Shown one piece after another: positions 1-22,400 of a stretch of DNA of 64,000 nucleotides; positions within the stretch are counted from its first letter, which is position 1, and each line of letters starts with the position of its first letter. The translations under genes and the position numbers were made by a program. The notes under the pieces were generated by a model, which was not told the origin of the DNA, did no database searches, and was given only the letters and a program-made list of their open reading frames with translations. The stretch comes from Rallus limicola (taxonomy: Eukaryota; Chordata; Aves; Gruiformes; Rallidae), in assembly GCA_022605955.1 (NCBI GenBank), contig JAKCOZ010000021.1:15922161-15986160 (forward strand), given 5' to 3'.

Positions 1-3000
1 ACTGACATTTCTATGACCACACCTGACCCCAGTGTTTGTCCCTAGGTGTGTTGGTCCCTCCTGTCCAGGATCTTGGATCCACTGCAGAATTATCCCTCCC
101 TGGGGGGCAGTGAGAGCAAAGTACATCCCAATTCCTAAGCAGCATTACACAGAGTGTGAGAAGCTTTCAGGCAGGTTCAATGTGTGTATGAAACTTTGTT
201 TGCTTTAAAGCAAATTATCTGTGCAGGCTCTTTCCTCTTTGTGTATAAAGAACAGTGGCCAATAATACCTACCTTCATAAATAGGCATTGTGTGCCATTC
301 TTAGAAGCTGCAGTTGATGATTTCCTGACAAAAAAAAAACCTCTAAGCAATCTGTGACAACATACAGCTTGTGCTGGGCTAGAGCTACGTGACAAAAAGT
401 ATCCGCTGTGGAATGTGATGTGTCTGTAGATAATGGGATTGGGTTTTCTTTCTTATTATTATTTTTTTTTTTTCCATCCTGAAACTCATCTTACTGAGCT
501 GGCTGAGGTGGAGCAGTCCTGTTCTTTATTGATACCCAGTTGTGCTTAAGAAATTTCAATTGCTAAGTCATCTTAGACATACATGTACGTCCAGATAATT
601 TCTACACAAGTACTGGGCAGAGGAAATTAGCCAGTGCATCTGCTGCCACAAGTACATGGGATGAGGAGAAACAAAAGCACAGAGATTAAACTTTGAAATC
701 TAATAAATTTCACTGTGCTAAAAGTGTTCTAGTAAACTTGCATGCTCTGCTAATGCTTGAGTGTGCTTTTGGAAGATGCATCTAATTTCTGAGTGTCTGA
801 GTCATGCCACATAAATGGTTTGAGGTCTCAGATGATTGCTGCCTGATTTCAGAAGATGCATTTCGTTAGAGGATTAACATTTTGCCCAGGATAGATTATT
901 TTTTTGTACATAATTGTTCATATTCTTCCATGAGCTGAACACCTGCCTGAAGTGCCCTGTCCTTCCTTTATTGGGCTGAGACCTCATTCACAACTCTGCT
1001 GTGGAACTGTCGTGTCCCATTTTAACTTTGGGTCTGGATTACCACAACCCTGTCTACCTGCAGCTGCCTTCAGCACCCTTTGTGTGTCAGTGGGTTGAAA
1101 AATAACCCACACTGCCAAGGTCTGTACCACCTGCAGAGGCTTAGTCCACAATGGACCTTGCATATGTTTCTGCCTCTGAATGCAGAACCAGCTGCTGGTC
1201 AAGTGGTGTGGCACAGAGAAGGACACCATGCCTATGTCCCCCAGGTCCTCCATCATCCTCATAGTCTTTGCTGTAGCAGGATGTCAGTAGAGCAGGGTTT
1301 TGCTTCTAGAATTTTCTTCTGCTGTGCCACATCCTGATATCCTAAGCTAACTGTTCCGAGCAGATTCCCAGGTGCTTCTGATTCCTGGGGCTCTTGCTTC
1401 CTCCTGCAGCCTGTCAGTTGCCATTTGCCATGAAGGGATAAGATTGGCATAGCAAATCTATGCATTATATTCCTTTAGATGGTAGCACTGCCCACAGAGT
1501 GCCTCTCTGTACACGGGGCTGTGTGGTCTCTGCTGCACACCAAACAATACTCTTTCATGCTCTGATAGGGCTTCCTTCCTTGTAAGTTATTTTGAAAGCT
1601 GACAAAGACATTCCTGTACTTGAACTTTTAAAAATATGTTGGCTTTCACTTGTGAAAGCTTTGAGAGGTGCAGAGGCTTTTACTTTAGGTAGACAATACT
1701 GAGACCAAGCTATAGTAAGTTACTGTTGTGAATATTCTGAAATTAGAGTATTTGTCTCTGACATATATTAACTTTTTCCTGAGTTGTTTTGACTTGTCTC
1801 AGTACTGATAAAACTTAACAGAAGTTTTTTTTTAAAAATCACATTGTAAGGAAGAAGGCAAAGAAGCATCTTGAGTTGTAGCAGATATTTGGGTGTATGT
1901 TTGGGTAAAGCATTGTAATCCAGATGCCACTGTCTTTTTGGGCAGTCAGATTTAATGGCTTGACTGTAGAAAGTTGTGACCAAGAATGGTGCCCCATCCC
2001 AGAAGAACTCTTCTGGCTGCCTGTGTTTCTTGTGAAGTCTTCCAGTCTTCCTCAAGCCATTTAATCCCTGCATGGTTCATAAAGACTGGCCTCTGTGAGG
2101 TCTTCCCCACGTCCTTTCTTGTTGCACTGCTAGCTGGGGGTGTACTTTTCCTCATGGTCATCTAATTAGGGTGGATGTAGCTCATCACTATAAATGTCCC
2201 ACATCTTCTGGAGAATGCTGCTGTCTGTCCTAGGAACTTAACTGCATTGTGCAGTGTGGGGCTGCTTTTTTCCTCAAGAAAGCCCAAACAAGACTCCGTG
2301 GCTGCCTGCCCTGTAAGTCTTGCTCACTGTCAGGTGTGTTCTGGGTGAAACATTGGAGGTATCTGTTGAGAGATGGTGGCAGGAGGTGTGCATGCAGCAG
2401 GGCATGAGCAGAGTAGCAGAAGTCATCTCCAGAATATGTGGAAATGGGGAAAAAATGTTATACTACAAAAATCCTCAGAGTGATGTTCAGACTTGAGCAA
2501 TCTTATTTTTGGATGCTGCTTTCAGGTGAATATATTTAAATTTTTACTTTGTGGGGAAAGCAGCAGGGGTGATTGTGTTAAAATGCCATTAAGCTGTTTT
2601 ATTCAAGCTTGTACAGTAATACATGGGTGGGAGGGTGCTTAAAGCTGAGAAGATCCATGCTGTGACACAGTGCCTGGCTTTCCCTGCTCTCTCCCCCAGA
2701 AACCTGCTGCTGAGCTGACCAGCCTGGCTTTGTACGTGGTGCCTTGCTTGGTACCGAGTGGGTGGAAAGGTCACAGTAGTGGGGGATCAGGCCAGGGTTT
2801 GTTGTGGTGGTTGTTTGGTTTTCCAGGGAATGAATCAACATCATTTAATTCCTTTTAAGAGTTGTAAGTAAACCCCAAAGTTCTGATATAAATCAAAATT
2901 GTTGTTTCTAGAAGCCTCAGCTTGAGAAAGTGCTTGATTCAGGTTGCAGGGTGTCCCTGTTGATCTCTCTGCTCTGCAGCATCGTTCATTAGCAAGAGGT

Positions 3001-3207
3001 GATAGTTGTGCAGCCCTGAGTGAGTGAAGTGTTTTCCTTACATGGGATGGCAGAAGACTTCTTGGATGGGGGAGAGCTTGCAGCTGATGGCTGTTGCTTT
3101 CACTGGAGGGGAAAGGAGGGAGTCTGTCTGCAGATGCAGAACACGCTGCGTTTCTTCCCTTTTGGAAAGTTACCTTTACAACCATAAGCTGGAAACTACT
3201 TGTTGCA

Positions 3208-3238
<31 letters not shown>

Positions 3239-3446
3239 GTGGGGTGTTACTTTTGCTCGTGGGGCCAAGTGGTCCTGTCTTATGTGAACAAGAGCAGAGA
3301 AATTGTTTTCAAGCTCTGAAAAATGATCCCAGGCCTCTGGCTGAGCTCCAGCATCTCCTCCTCAGCGGCTTCTTAATCAGTTAACTTCAATATTTTTATA
3401 CCTTGAGATTTTTCTTTTTAACCTCTGCTTTCTTTTCTGTCTGCAG
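1..3446 (+). other. CSNK2A1: Upstream intron of CSNK2A1
   Basis: No coding exon is recognisable here. The 3' boundary is a splice acceptor (pyrimidine tract ending in CTGCAG) at 3446, just before the exon that carries the CSNK2A1 start codon. The first non-coding exon and promoter therefore either lie left of the window or are hidden here. In contrast to the rest of the window the stretch is AT-rich, and it contains a (GT)n run near 3211. There is no CpG-rich promoter-like segment in it, which favours a promoter outside the window. Confidence 0.6.
3211..3238. repeat. (GT)n microsatellite
   Basis: About 14 uninterrupted GT dinucleotides inside the upstream intron of CSNK2A1. Confidence 0.9.
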
Positions 3447-13176
<9,730 letters not shown>

Positions 13177-14440
13177 TGATGGGCTCTGTCTCCTGCTGCC
13201 TGAGCTGAGTCAGGTGGGGAAGAGGTTTGCCCCTCCACCTCTCCTCAGGACGCAGCTTGTGCCTGGCAGGGGAAGGGAGGGGATGAACGCTTTGGAGGCA
13301 CCGTGTCTGAACTGTTGCTTGTGGATTTATAGTAGTTCAGTCATTATATACAAAATTATTATAGGCTGATTTTTCTTTTTTTACTTGAACTTTTCGTAAC
13401 TCAGGGGATTCCCTGAAAATACCTACAGATGGAATATTTCTCGGACAGTTGTTTTTCCCACCCACCCCCCCTTACTCCCACCCCACCAACCCCCCACCCC
13501 CCCCAAAAAAAAAAAAAACCCAAACCCAACAAAAAAGTACTCTTCATTTAAGAACAAAGATGAATCAACAGCATTTCCAAGGTCTTGCATCCTGCTGGAA
13601 ATCTCTTCTCTTCATGTTCCCACCATTACTCCTCCACGAGCCTACACCTTGGGGGATTGTGCTGTTCTCCAGAGACTACCAAACCAAGTCTTCATGAGGC
13701 AGGGGAGGGGGATTCTTAAAGTACCACTCACTTGAACCCCATGCCCTGTATAGGACTCAGCCCAGGGTACACTGAGGAGACAATTCCAGTACGGAGAGGT
13801 GGTATAAGTTTAAGAGAATTAAGTGCAGATGATTGTCTGAAACCCTAATTGGATTGAGTAATGTCTCCTTAGGAGCCAACCAGAATGCCAACTTACCCCC
13901 TTGCATGTAATTTTAGTCTTCAAAGATGAAGTTAATGATCCAATTGGAGTCCTTGCCACCTCCCGCGGAAGGTGCTCCTGTAGAGTAAGCCGTCCTCTAA
14001 TCAGCCCCTTTCTTCTGGAGGGTTCTTCCTGCCATTGCTTGGCTTGGATCTCTGGAATTAGTTTGTTATTGGGTATATTGTTTTTAAATTGTTTATATAG
14101 GTTTCGAGCTGGTGGCTACTTAAAGCTGGAAAAATCAGACTGCGCCAAGTCCGATCTCACATCTTCACCCACCATCCCCTCCCTCACGTGCCATGTGGTG
14201 AGAATACCAGTTACCTCACAGTCTTGTAAATATGCACTGAGAGGAAGGAGTGAGCAGATGTTAACTTAAACTGAAATGGTAGATCAGTAATTGTGGACAA
14301 ATATTATCATTGACAACGGAAAAGCACCCTTGTTACAGCCCTGCTACCCCTTGCTGTGTATATATACTTTGTCCTTCATATGTGAAAGATCCAGTGTTGG
14401 AATTCTTTGGTGTAAATAAACATTTGGTTTTATTTATCGA
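13177..14440 (+). other. CSNK2A1: CSNK2A1 3' UTR with polyadenylation signal
   Basis: Follows the TAG stop at 13174-13176. A canonical AATAAA lies at 14415-14420. A C-rich then A-rich low-complexity tract at about 13447-13520 may be hard to sequence and gives a G-rich complementary strand. Confidence 0.75.
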
Positions 14441-15250
14441 GGTTAGATTTAAGTTCCCTGTGTAGAGGCCCCCCCTGGGATGGTGGTATGCTTTGACACA
14501 TGAGTGACAGCCCCATGCCTACCGGGGAGGCTGTGTCCCTGTTCACACACACACACTGTGTGGTCAGCAGCATAGAGAAGCCTTACACAAACATCACAGA
14601 CTGTCTCCTGGAGAGGGATCTCTTGCTGTAAAACCAAAACCTCTCCTCTTGTGTCTCAGGCCTGATGGATGGGGAGTTGAGTTACCAAAACACTTTGTAG
14701 TTTTGTGTGTGTCTGTTCACTGGTCTTGGTGTGTAAAGCTTGTGTGACTCAGCTGCAGTAGCCATGAGCACAGTGGTACCTGCCCCTCACCCTTACCCAC
14801 TGCAGCAGCTGCTTGTCCTATGCCCTTCCACTCTGTTCCTCAGTGAGTGCTGAAGCCTTGGCCTCCAGCTCCTGCTTGTCCTCTGAGCATCCATCCCTCC
14901 TTTGTTCTTTGGGGGGCACTGGCCATAGATTTCCCTGTTCCTTAGTTAATTGTAGGAGGTAGGGCTGCATTAATCTAACGAAAGGAAGGGTGCAGGGGGC
15001 GGTGAAGCTGCCCATTGCCCTGAGGATCACTGGCAGGGCAGGTGAGGTGTTCCACGTGCACCGGGGTAGCTTTCTCCTCTTGACTGTATCCATTGTGCTT
15101 AATCTTTTATATCCTGGAGTGCTGTGAACTTTGGACCGTGTTGACTGTTGCCTTGATGTGCTGTAACGCGGCAGCCCCCACTCTGACAACAAATACAGCT
15201 GCTTGTGGTTGTTCGCACCAGGTTGTGAGCTGCGAAGGGCGTGTAATCAG
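14441..15250. other. CSNK2A1-TBC1D20 intergenic stretch
   Basis: About 0.8 kb between the CSNK2A1 poly(A) site and the TBC1D20 CpG-rich promoter. It holds a short CA run near 14548. I see no exon, RNA gene or repeat family in it. Confidence 0.5.
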
Positions 15251-16460
15251 CTGCTTCTCTGCCACCCCAAGTGAGGGAGCTCTGCAAACGGCAGCGCCTG
15301 CTGCTCCCTCCGAGCGAACCGAGCAAGGGGGGGGGCTGCAAACGGCTGAGGGTCCGGATGCCCGAGGAAGGATGGAGGGGTGGCTCTGGACCAGCCCTTG
15401 TGTGGGGCTGGTGTCAGCGCTGCCGGCCTGCTGCGGGGCCTCGCAGGGGATTTAAAAGCATTTTTACCGGGCTGGCAGCAGCAGCGATGGGCGCGCTGCC
15501 CCCCTGCCCGCGCCGGGAAGAAGCGGGGCCGGGGCCTTGCTCCCAACGCCCCTGCGCCGCGCCCACCGCGCATGCGTGAGCGCGTGAGTTTCCCCCCCCC
15601 TCCCACCTCGGGGAGCTGCGCCTGCGCATTAGGGCGTCGTGACGTGCCGCTCGCGCGCCGTCGGTTGAGGGGCGGAGGGAGCGGGCGGGGGCGGGACGGG
15701 ACCGGCCGGCGCGGGGAGCGCGGAGCCCCTAGCCCGGTCCGGTCCGGTCCGGTCTCCGGCCCGGCATGCGCCGAAGCGCTCGGGAACATGGCCCGGCGGA
15801 GCCCGCTGCGCAACGGTGTCGGCGGCCACGGTACGGGCTGAGCCGGGCCTAGCGGGCGGGCGGGCGGGCGGGGGCTACAGATTCCTCTCAGGTGGGCGGG
15901 AGCTGGAGCGCCCCTTGCGGGTGTGGCGGCGCCCTCTAGCGGCGGGGCGGTACTCGGCGCTGCGCTCGTGGCCGCCCCGGCGGGAGACGGGCGGGGGCCA
16001 CGACGGGGGTCGCGGGGCCCGAACCCTCCGCTCGGCTCTCCCCGTGCCCCGCGGCTCCGGACCCTTCCCTCGGCGGGGCAGCGCGCTCCCTCCCCCCCCC
16101 CCCCCCGGGCCACGGGCAGGGGCGGGTGGGGAGCAGCCGCCGCCGCAGCGGTTCGGCCGCCGCCTGTCTGGAGGCCGGGCCCCTGAGCTCTCCCGGCTGC
16201 GCCTTTCCGGGCCGCCCCTCGCGGCAGTAACCGAGGGGCTCTGCAGCAGCGCCGGGGGGCCGGCCCGGCCTCGCCAAGCACCGTGTAACTACCGGCGCTC
16301 GGTGCCTGCACGTCGCTCCGGCGGTGGGTGATGCGGAGCTCTCGGGCCCCGCGTTGGCCCCGCGCAGGCAGGGGCTGTGCTGCGCCGCTCGCCGGTGCGG
16401 GCTGGGCCAGGCACGGTGTGAAAAGCCACCCCGCTCTCAGCCGGTCGGTTGGACCTTTGG
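15250..16460 (+). promoter_or_regulatory. TBC1D20: CpG-rich promoter region of TBC1D20
   Basis: Dense CpG sequence, with GC boxes such as GGGGCGGG and GGGCGGGCGGGC, begins about 500 bases before the TBC1D20 ATG and continues some 600 bases into intron 1. No TATA box is evident. This is the usual structure of a broadly expressed gene promoter. The long open frames on both strands here are GC-bias artefacts. Confidence 0.75.
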
Positions 16461-19400
16461 CGCCGGGGCCGTTTGAGTCACGGTAAGTGGCTGTGCTGAG
16501 TCCCTGTGCTCATGGTTCCAGCTCCCCTTCAAAGTGTAACTGGTGCCTCCAGCTCAGGCTTTGCAGGTGCATGAAGAAAGGGTTGGAAACGCTCATTTTT
16601 CTCTTACACTTCCAGCTGTTGTCTGCTGTACCCCTGAGTAGTGTAAATATCGGGGTATTGGCTCCTTCCTTCACGTTACTCCTTAAGTACCTGTGTGTGA
16701 GCAGGAGTTCCTGCTTCCTTAGGCTCTGTCTCCTCCTTCCCAGGGCTTTGGGTATGTGAGAGCGCAGTGTTTGTGTGTTGCAGCACAGGGAACCAGCTGA
16801 GCCGAGCTGGTTTCTGGTTGTGTACAAACACTGCCGCTTGCGCAAGGGGCGGAAAAGGAAGTGAAAAGAAGTTCTAGTTACTGGCTGAGAGTTAGAAGCG
16901 TTAACATTGCCAGGAACTTGGGGTTTGGAGGGGAGTTGGAGAGCCGTCCTGGGCTGTTACAGCTTGTTTTCATCCAAAAAGTGTTTACAAAGGGTGCTTT
17001 AAGAAGGGGCAGCATCCACTGCTTGACCTACTTAGCGTTCCTGTGTCTGAGCAGCCTGCTGTCCCACGGTCTCCCATGCACATGCTGCAGAAGGCAGTGC
17101 TACCAGCCAGGCGCTCACACTGCTCCCAGGAGCAGGGAGAGGGCTGGAGCATTGCTGGAGACGCTGGAGATGCCACGTGTGCAGAGGAACGTGCTCCTTG
17201 AGTGGCTGCTGGGAGGGTGGGGTATTGAGAAATTACTGTTTCTCCATCAGGATCTTTTTAATTCCTCCCACCCCAAATCCTACTTGGACACATCCCTTAT
17301 CAAACAAATCCCATTTGGATGCCAAGAGTAGTTGGATCTGTTGAAAAAGCCTTTAGGTGAAGACAGCGTTTGCAGCCTCATCCTGTGCTCCCAACCCCAC
17401 TGCTGCTCAGCAAAGCCTCCTCAGTGGAAACTCTTCCAGTGTGGGATATCAGATGGCTCTCAGCAGCCTCTCTCCTTCCTCACATGAGGCAGCAGTGACA
17501 AATGCCATGATGCAGTGTGAAATAGTGCTGTTTCTCAGCTCCCTCAGAAGCTCTCTTGTGTCCTGCTAGTGCGTTTAACCCATCTGAAGCCAGAGCACCG
17601 TGTGCTGTGTGTGTTACTCCCTTCCCTACCTGCCCCAAGTTCTTGTGCTCCACCAAACAGTGGTGTTGGTGTAATGCTGGGTAACCTCCACATACATGAA
17701 TAGCTGGCAAGTTTGTGTTCGTTGGGAGAAGTCAGTATGCTTGTGATTCGTTAACTCTTCTATAATTATGTCCTCTCTTCTGACTGCTGCTGGCAGTGGA
17801 AATGTTCAGAGGTCTCCCTAGACCAGCTGCATCCCAGAGTTCCTAGGAACACAAACCCCTGGTCTTGGGAAGCACTTGACACCGGAGCTGGCGGCGGCAT
17901 CAGAGCACACAGGCTCCAGGATGGCTTTGTGTGGCTGCTGCCACCCTGCCTGGAGCTGTGATCTGCTCAGGCTTGTGGGAGCTGAGGGCTCTGCTTGGGC
18001 AGTGGTGGCAGCTCCCGTGTCACCAGGAGCAGCAGAGAGCACGATGTCCCAGAGTGGGCCCAGCAGGGTCGATAGGGAAGTATTAGGGGTGCCCAGTGAG
18101 CCATGAGGAGCCCCCAACGCTGAGCCTGTGGGGATGGGGACAGTCAGCTCATGAGTCACTCACCGGGGTTGTCCCTACCCTGTCCCATGTCATCACCCTT
18201 GTTCTGTGTGTGACATGCTGTGGGTGCATCAGAGTTGCTGCCCCCTCCTTGTGCTGGCACTGCCTGTCACCTCACCTCTTTGCCATCTTCTGACAGACTT
18301 TGATTCCAAGAAGAAAAGAAAAGTGGCAGAGATTTATCAGGCTCTGAACAGCGACCCCATCGACGTGGCTGCGCTCAGGCGGATGGCGATCAGCGAAGGG
18401 GGGCTCTTGACAGATGAGATTCGTTGCAAAGTGTGGCCAAAGCTGCTCAGTGTGAACACAGACGATCTGCCCCCGCTTCCAGGTACGGAACAGCCCGGAG
18501 CCAGCGCGGCTCAGTGATCTCTGGGATCAGGACAGGCTGGGGATGAGCTGCTGGAGAGGAGCTCTGCGGAGAAGGACCTGGGGGTGCTGGTGGGGGACAG
18601 GGTGGCCATGAGCCAGCAGTGTGTCCTGGGGCTGAGAGAGACAATGGGATCCTGGGGGGCATCAGGAAGAGTGTGGCCAGCAGGTCACAGGAGGGGATTC
18701 TCCCCCTCTGCTCTGCCCTGCTCAGGCCCCACCTGGAGTGTTGTGTCCAGGGCTGGGCTCCCTGGGATCAACCAGCCAGGGATCTCCTGGAGAGAGTCCA
18801 GAGGAGGCTGTGGAGATGCTGAAGGGCCTGGAGCATCTCCCCTGTGAGGAAAGGCTGAGGGAGCTGGGGCTGTTCAGCCTGGAGAGAAGAAGACTAAGGG
18901 GGGACCTGATGAATGTTTCTCACCAGCTGAAGGATGGGATGCAGGGGGACATGGGCAGCCCCTTGTCAGTGTCTGTGGGGACAGGACAATTTATTTGTGT
19001 GTGCCAACAAAAATTCTTTTCCTCTCCAAAGTATTCTAAGTTACCCATGTGTGAGGTTTTCTTTTGAATTATTTCTATTTAATAAACTATTCTTTGTGGT
19101 CTCCACAATGTATCATGCCTTGCTGCTGCTGAGCATGGCTTTGAATCCCACAGCAAAATTACAGAGCCAGGAATTCTTCCAGGAATGCTGGGAGTGGAGT
19201 CAGTTTAAGTATTTTAACCTATGTTGTTTCAAAAAAAATAGTAAGTCTTGTTCCCTCCCCCTGGAATGTGCAGCAGTGGAAGTGAGGGGACGGGGCTGGT
19301 GTGGGACGGACCAGAGGGGACGTGTGATGCAGTGGTGTGTCTGTGTGCAGCCTCATCCCTCAGCAGGGTTTCTCTGGCTCCCTCCCACTGCTCCCTTCCT

Positions 19401-22400
19401 GATACCTTTGCACTGCTCTCTGTTAATCACACTCCTTTCTCTCCTCAGGGAAGGAGCTGCGAGAGGACAATAAAGATTACCAGCAAGTGTTACTGGACGT
19501 GCGGCGGTCCCTGCGCCGTTTCCCCCCAGGTAAGAGGGGCTTCTCCTCTTCCTGCTCTGCAGGGGGAAGGGCTGCACTGCAGGGCTCCTCCTGCCTCACA
19601 CCTCACTCAAGGGCTGCAGTAGGATGGGCATTCTGTTGCTCTCAGATCCTGACTTCTGGAAAGTCTTTTCCTTGTAAGCTCACAGCAGCTTCTTCATGCA
19701 GAGGAGCCATTCTTCTCTATCTGCTCCCTTCATGTGCTGCCTGTGCTGCAGCTTGTTCTTGCTGTGGCTCTTCCAACTTCCCCCAGCCCCTCTGAGCCCC
19801 TCTGCCAGCAGGCTGGTACCATTGAACAGCTGCAGCACAGAGAGGCCTGGACCCTGCGTGCCCCTTGCCTGTGACCAGGGTGAGATTAGGATAAAAGGAG
19901 TGCTTGAGAAATGTACCATTTCTTTCAGTTTATTTTAGCCCATGGTCTGGCTCAGGGACGTGGAAGGCAGGTTTGTCAGTGCTTAGAACAATTTCTGCCA
20001 TAAAACAGTCTCAAAATGGAGTTTGTGCACCAAATTTAAGAGAACCCTAAACCTTTAGAAGCAAAATGGGTTTGCTGTTGTTTAGCTCTGATGGGTGGTT
20101 GGTGCCTTGTGCTATTTATAAAACATTTAATCCAGCAGCTATCTAACTGCAGAGCACTCGTTATTTCTGGCCAGAATCTGCTTCCCCCTTCTGCTCCTTT
20201 TATTTTGCATAAACAGTTGATTCCCTCTGATCCTTTTCTGAGTGCAGACTCTGCTCCTGAAGGGTCTGCTAGTAGGGATTTTGTTTTGCCCTTGAATGGC
20301 AGAGTCCTCCCTATTTTTAGACTCATTAACGAAACGGGGGAAAAGGAGAACTTTGTCATTGCAGGATCTCCACTGGGACTTTCTGCTTGGCCTTTGAGCA
20401 TTTTATCTGTTGACAAGGACTGCCAGAAACCAGCTGCAGCTGTGCATGGCAGCAGCAGTGTTTGTCCTGTGACATCCTGTCCCTCAGCACATGGCGTTAG
20501 CAGGGGACCGATGAGATCAAGTTGTGGTGATGGAAGCCTCACAGTCTGATGTGGTTGGTGTGGTTTCTGTGGAAATGGGTCCTGATTAATTTTTGTGAAG
20601 CTCCTGGGAAATTAAACAGGTTCTTAAAACATCCTGGGTGTGCAGTGCCATTGGCTCCTGTGCAAAACAGCAGCAAACCCTGCTCCTGTCCTCCACCCTG
20701 ACTTCCTTGCAGGTGGGGACGCTGCAGCTCCACAGATTAAACAGCGTGACAGTTGCTGGCTTCCCCTGGGCCAGCAGAGTTGGGGGGTGGAGGGGGGCAG
20801 CATGAAGGATGTTTTTTCTGCTGGCTTTACACACCCTGCCTCCCCTTTGCACCTCAGGCAGGTTGGTAAATGCACAGATCCTCTCCTTGCGTCCCGCAGC
20901 CGCTCGTGCTCCCGCAGAGCCCATCCCACTGCCACCTGCTTCTGTCCTCACAGGCATGCCAGATGACCAGAGGGAAGGCTTGCAGGAGGACCTCATCGAC
21001 ATTATCCTCCACGTCCTCAAGCGCAACCCCCAGCTGCACTACTACCAGGGCTACCACGACATCGTGGTCACCTTCCTCCTGGTGGTGGGGAACAGGCTGG
21101 CCACAGCTCTGGTGGAAAAGCTCTCAACACATCATCTCAGGTACTCACCGGGCTCTGCTGGAGGAGAGGAACTGCAGCGTTTCCTGGAGCTGGGGGATGG
21201 CTGTGCAGATGGGGCTGGCCTGGAAGGGGAGTCTGGAGGGCAGAGCTTTGGGTTAAACCCTGCTGCCTGTCACACCTCTACCCAGAGGGGTGTTGCGAGA
21301 GCGCAGCGTGACCGCAGGATAACACGTGGCTTTGCAGGGAGTTGTGCTCTGGGGAAGGGATAATTGAAGCCTGTCAGTTAATTTGTAGCATCTCTTGAAG
21401 CTGAAAAAGCCACCACACATGCATTATTCATAGTTCTCTGGCTGGCTGTGCTGTCGGGGCCTCTCTGGCTCCTGGGGGCTGGCTCCACACACTGCCTCCC
21501 ACTTGCCTTATACAGCCCTGGGCAGTTTTGCCCTGACAGTGGCCTGTACAACCAGTGCCCTGAGCTCCTGTGTCAAATGACTCTCCTGTGTGCTACAGAG
21601 TGGTTTGGAGGGATTCTCCATCCTCTCCCAGATGGGGAGTTAGGTTGTGGGTGCTGGAAATGCTTTACAGCTCATGCAAACGCTGCAGCACAATAAGTCA
21701 TGTCAGCTGACACCAGCATGATTGTCTGGGCCCAGGTTTTCTGTGCAGATCAGCCCTGGGTGTCCCAGACAAGCAAGAAGGAGGCTGTCCCAAACAGACA
21801 GATTTCCTTGGGGCTGGGGTCCACCCTGCCAGCAAAGCTGTTCATTGCAAGTACGTTTATTTACCTTCTGGCTGCCTCCCTGGAGGGACAGCTCACTGGT
21901 GTCGTTGCTTAACAGAGCTTCTTGTAATTCTTTCCTCAGGGATTTCATGGACCCAACGATGGATAATACCAAGCACATTTTAAATTACCTGATGCCCATC
22001 ATAGACCAGGTGAACCCTGAGGTGCATGACTTCATGCAGAGGTACGCAGATGTTCCCTCACAGCCTCTCAGCTCTCCCTGCCAGTCTCACCTGCTGTTCA
22101 AGGGGCTGTTTGCTCCGCAGTGGCTGTCTCAGAGCGGGCTCACAGCTGACCCACAGCAGACAGTGATGATTCAAAGCCATTCAGCACTTTGCTTCTGAGC
22201 AGACCCAATCCTATGCTGCCTGTTTTGAGCAGTGCCATCGTTACCCTGTGGCCTGCAGTGTGTACTGGAAAGGCTGGGGGGTTGTGGACCATGTTATATA
22301 AACCAGCTACAACCGCTTCACGCACACGGTTTTGTGGCTGCTGTCACCTTGTTGTAGTTTGTTGCAGCTTCTGGGGGTGATTCCCAGGTTGTGCAATAGG

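Noticed and set aside
15247..16311. 354-residue minus-strand open frame over the TBC1D20 promoter
   Set aside because: CpG-island artefact; it covers the TBC1D20 first exon on the other strand and has no domain.
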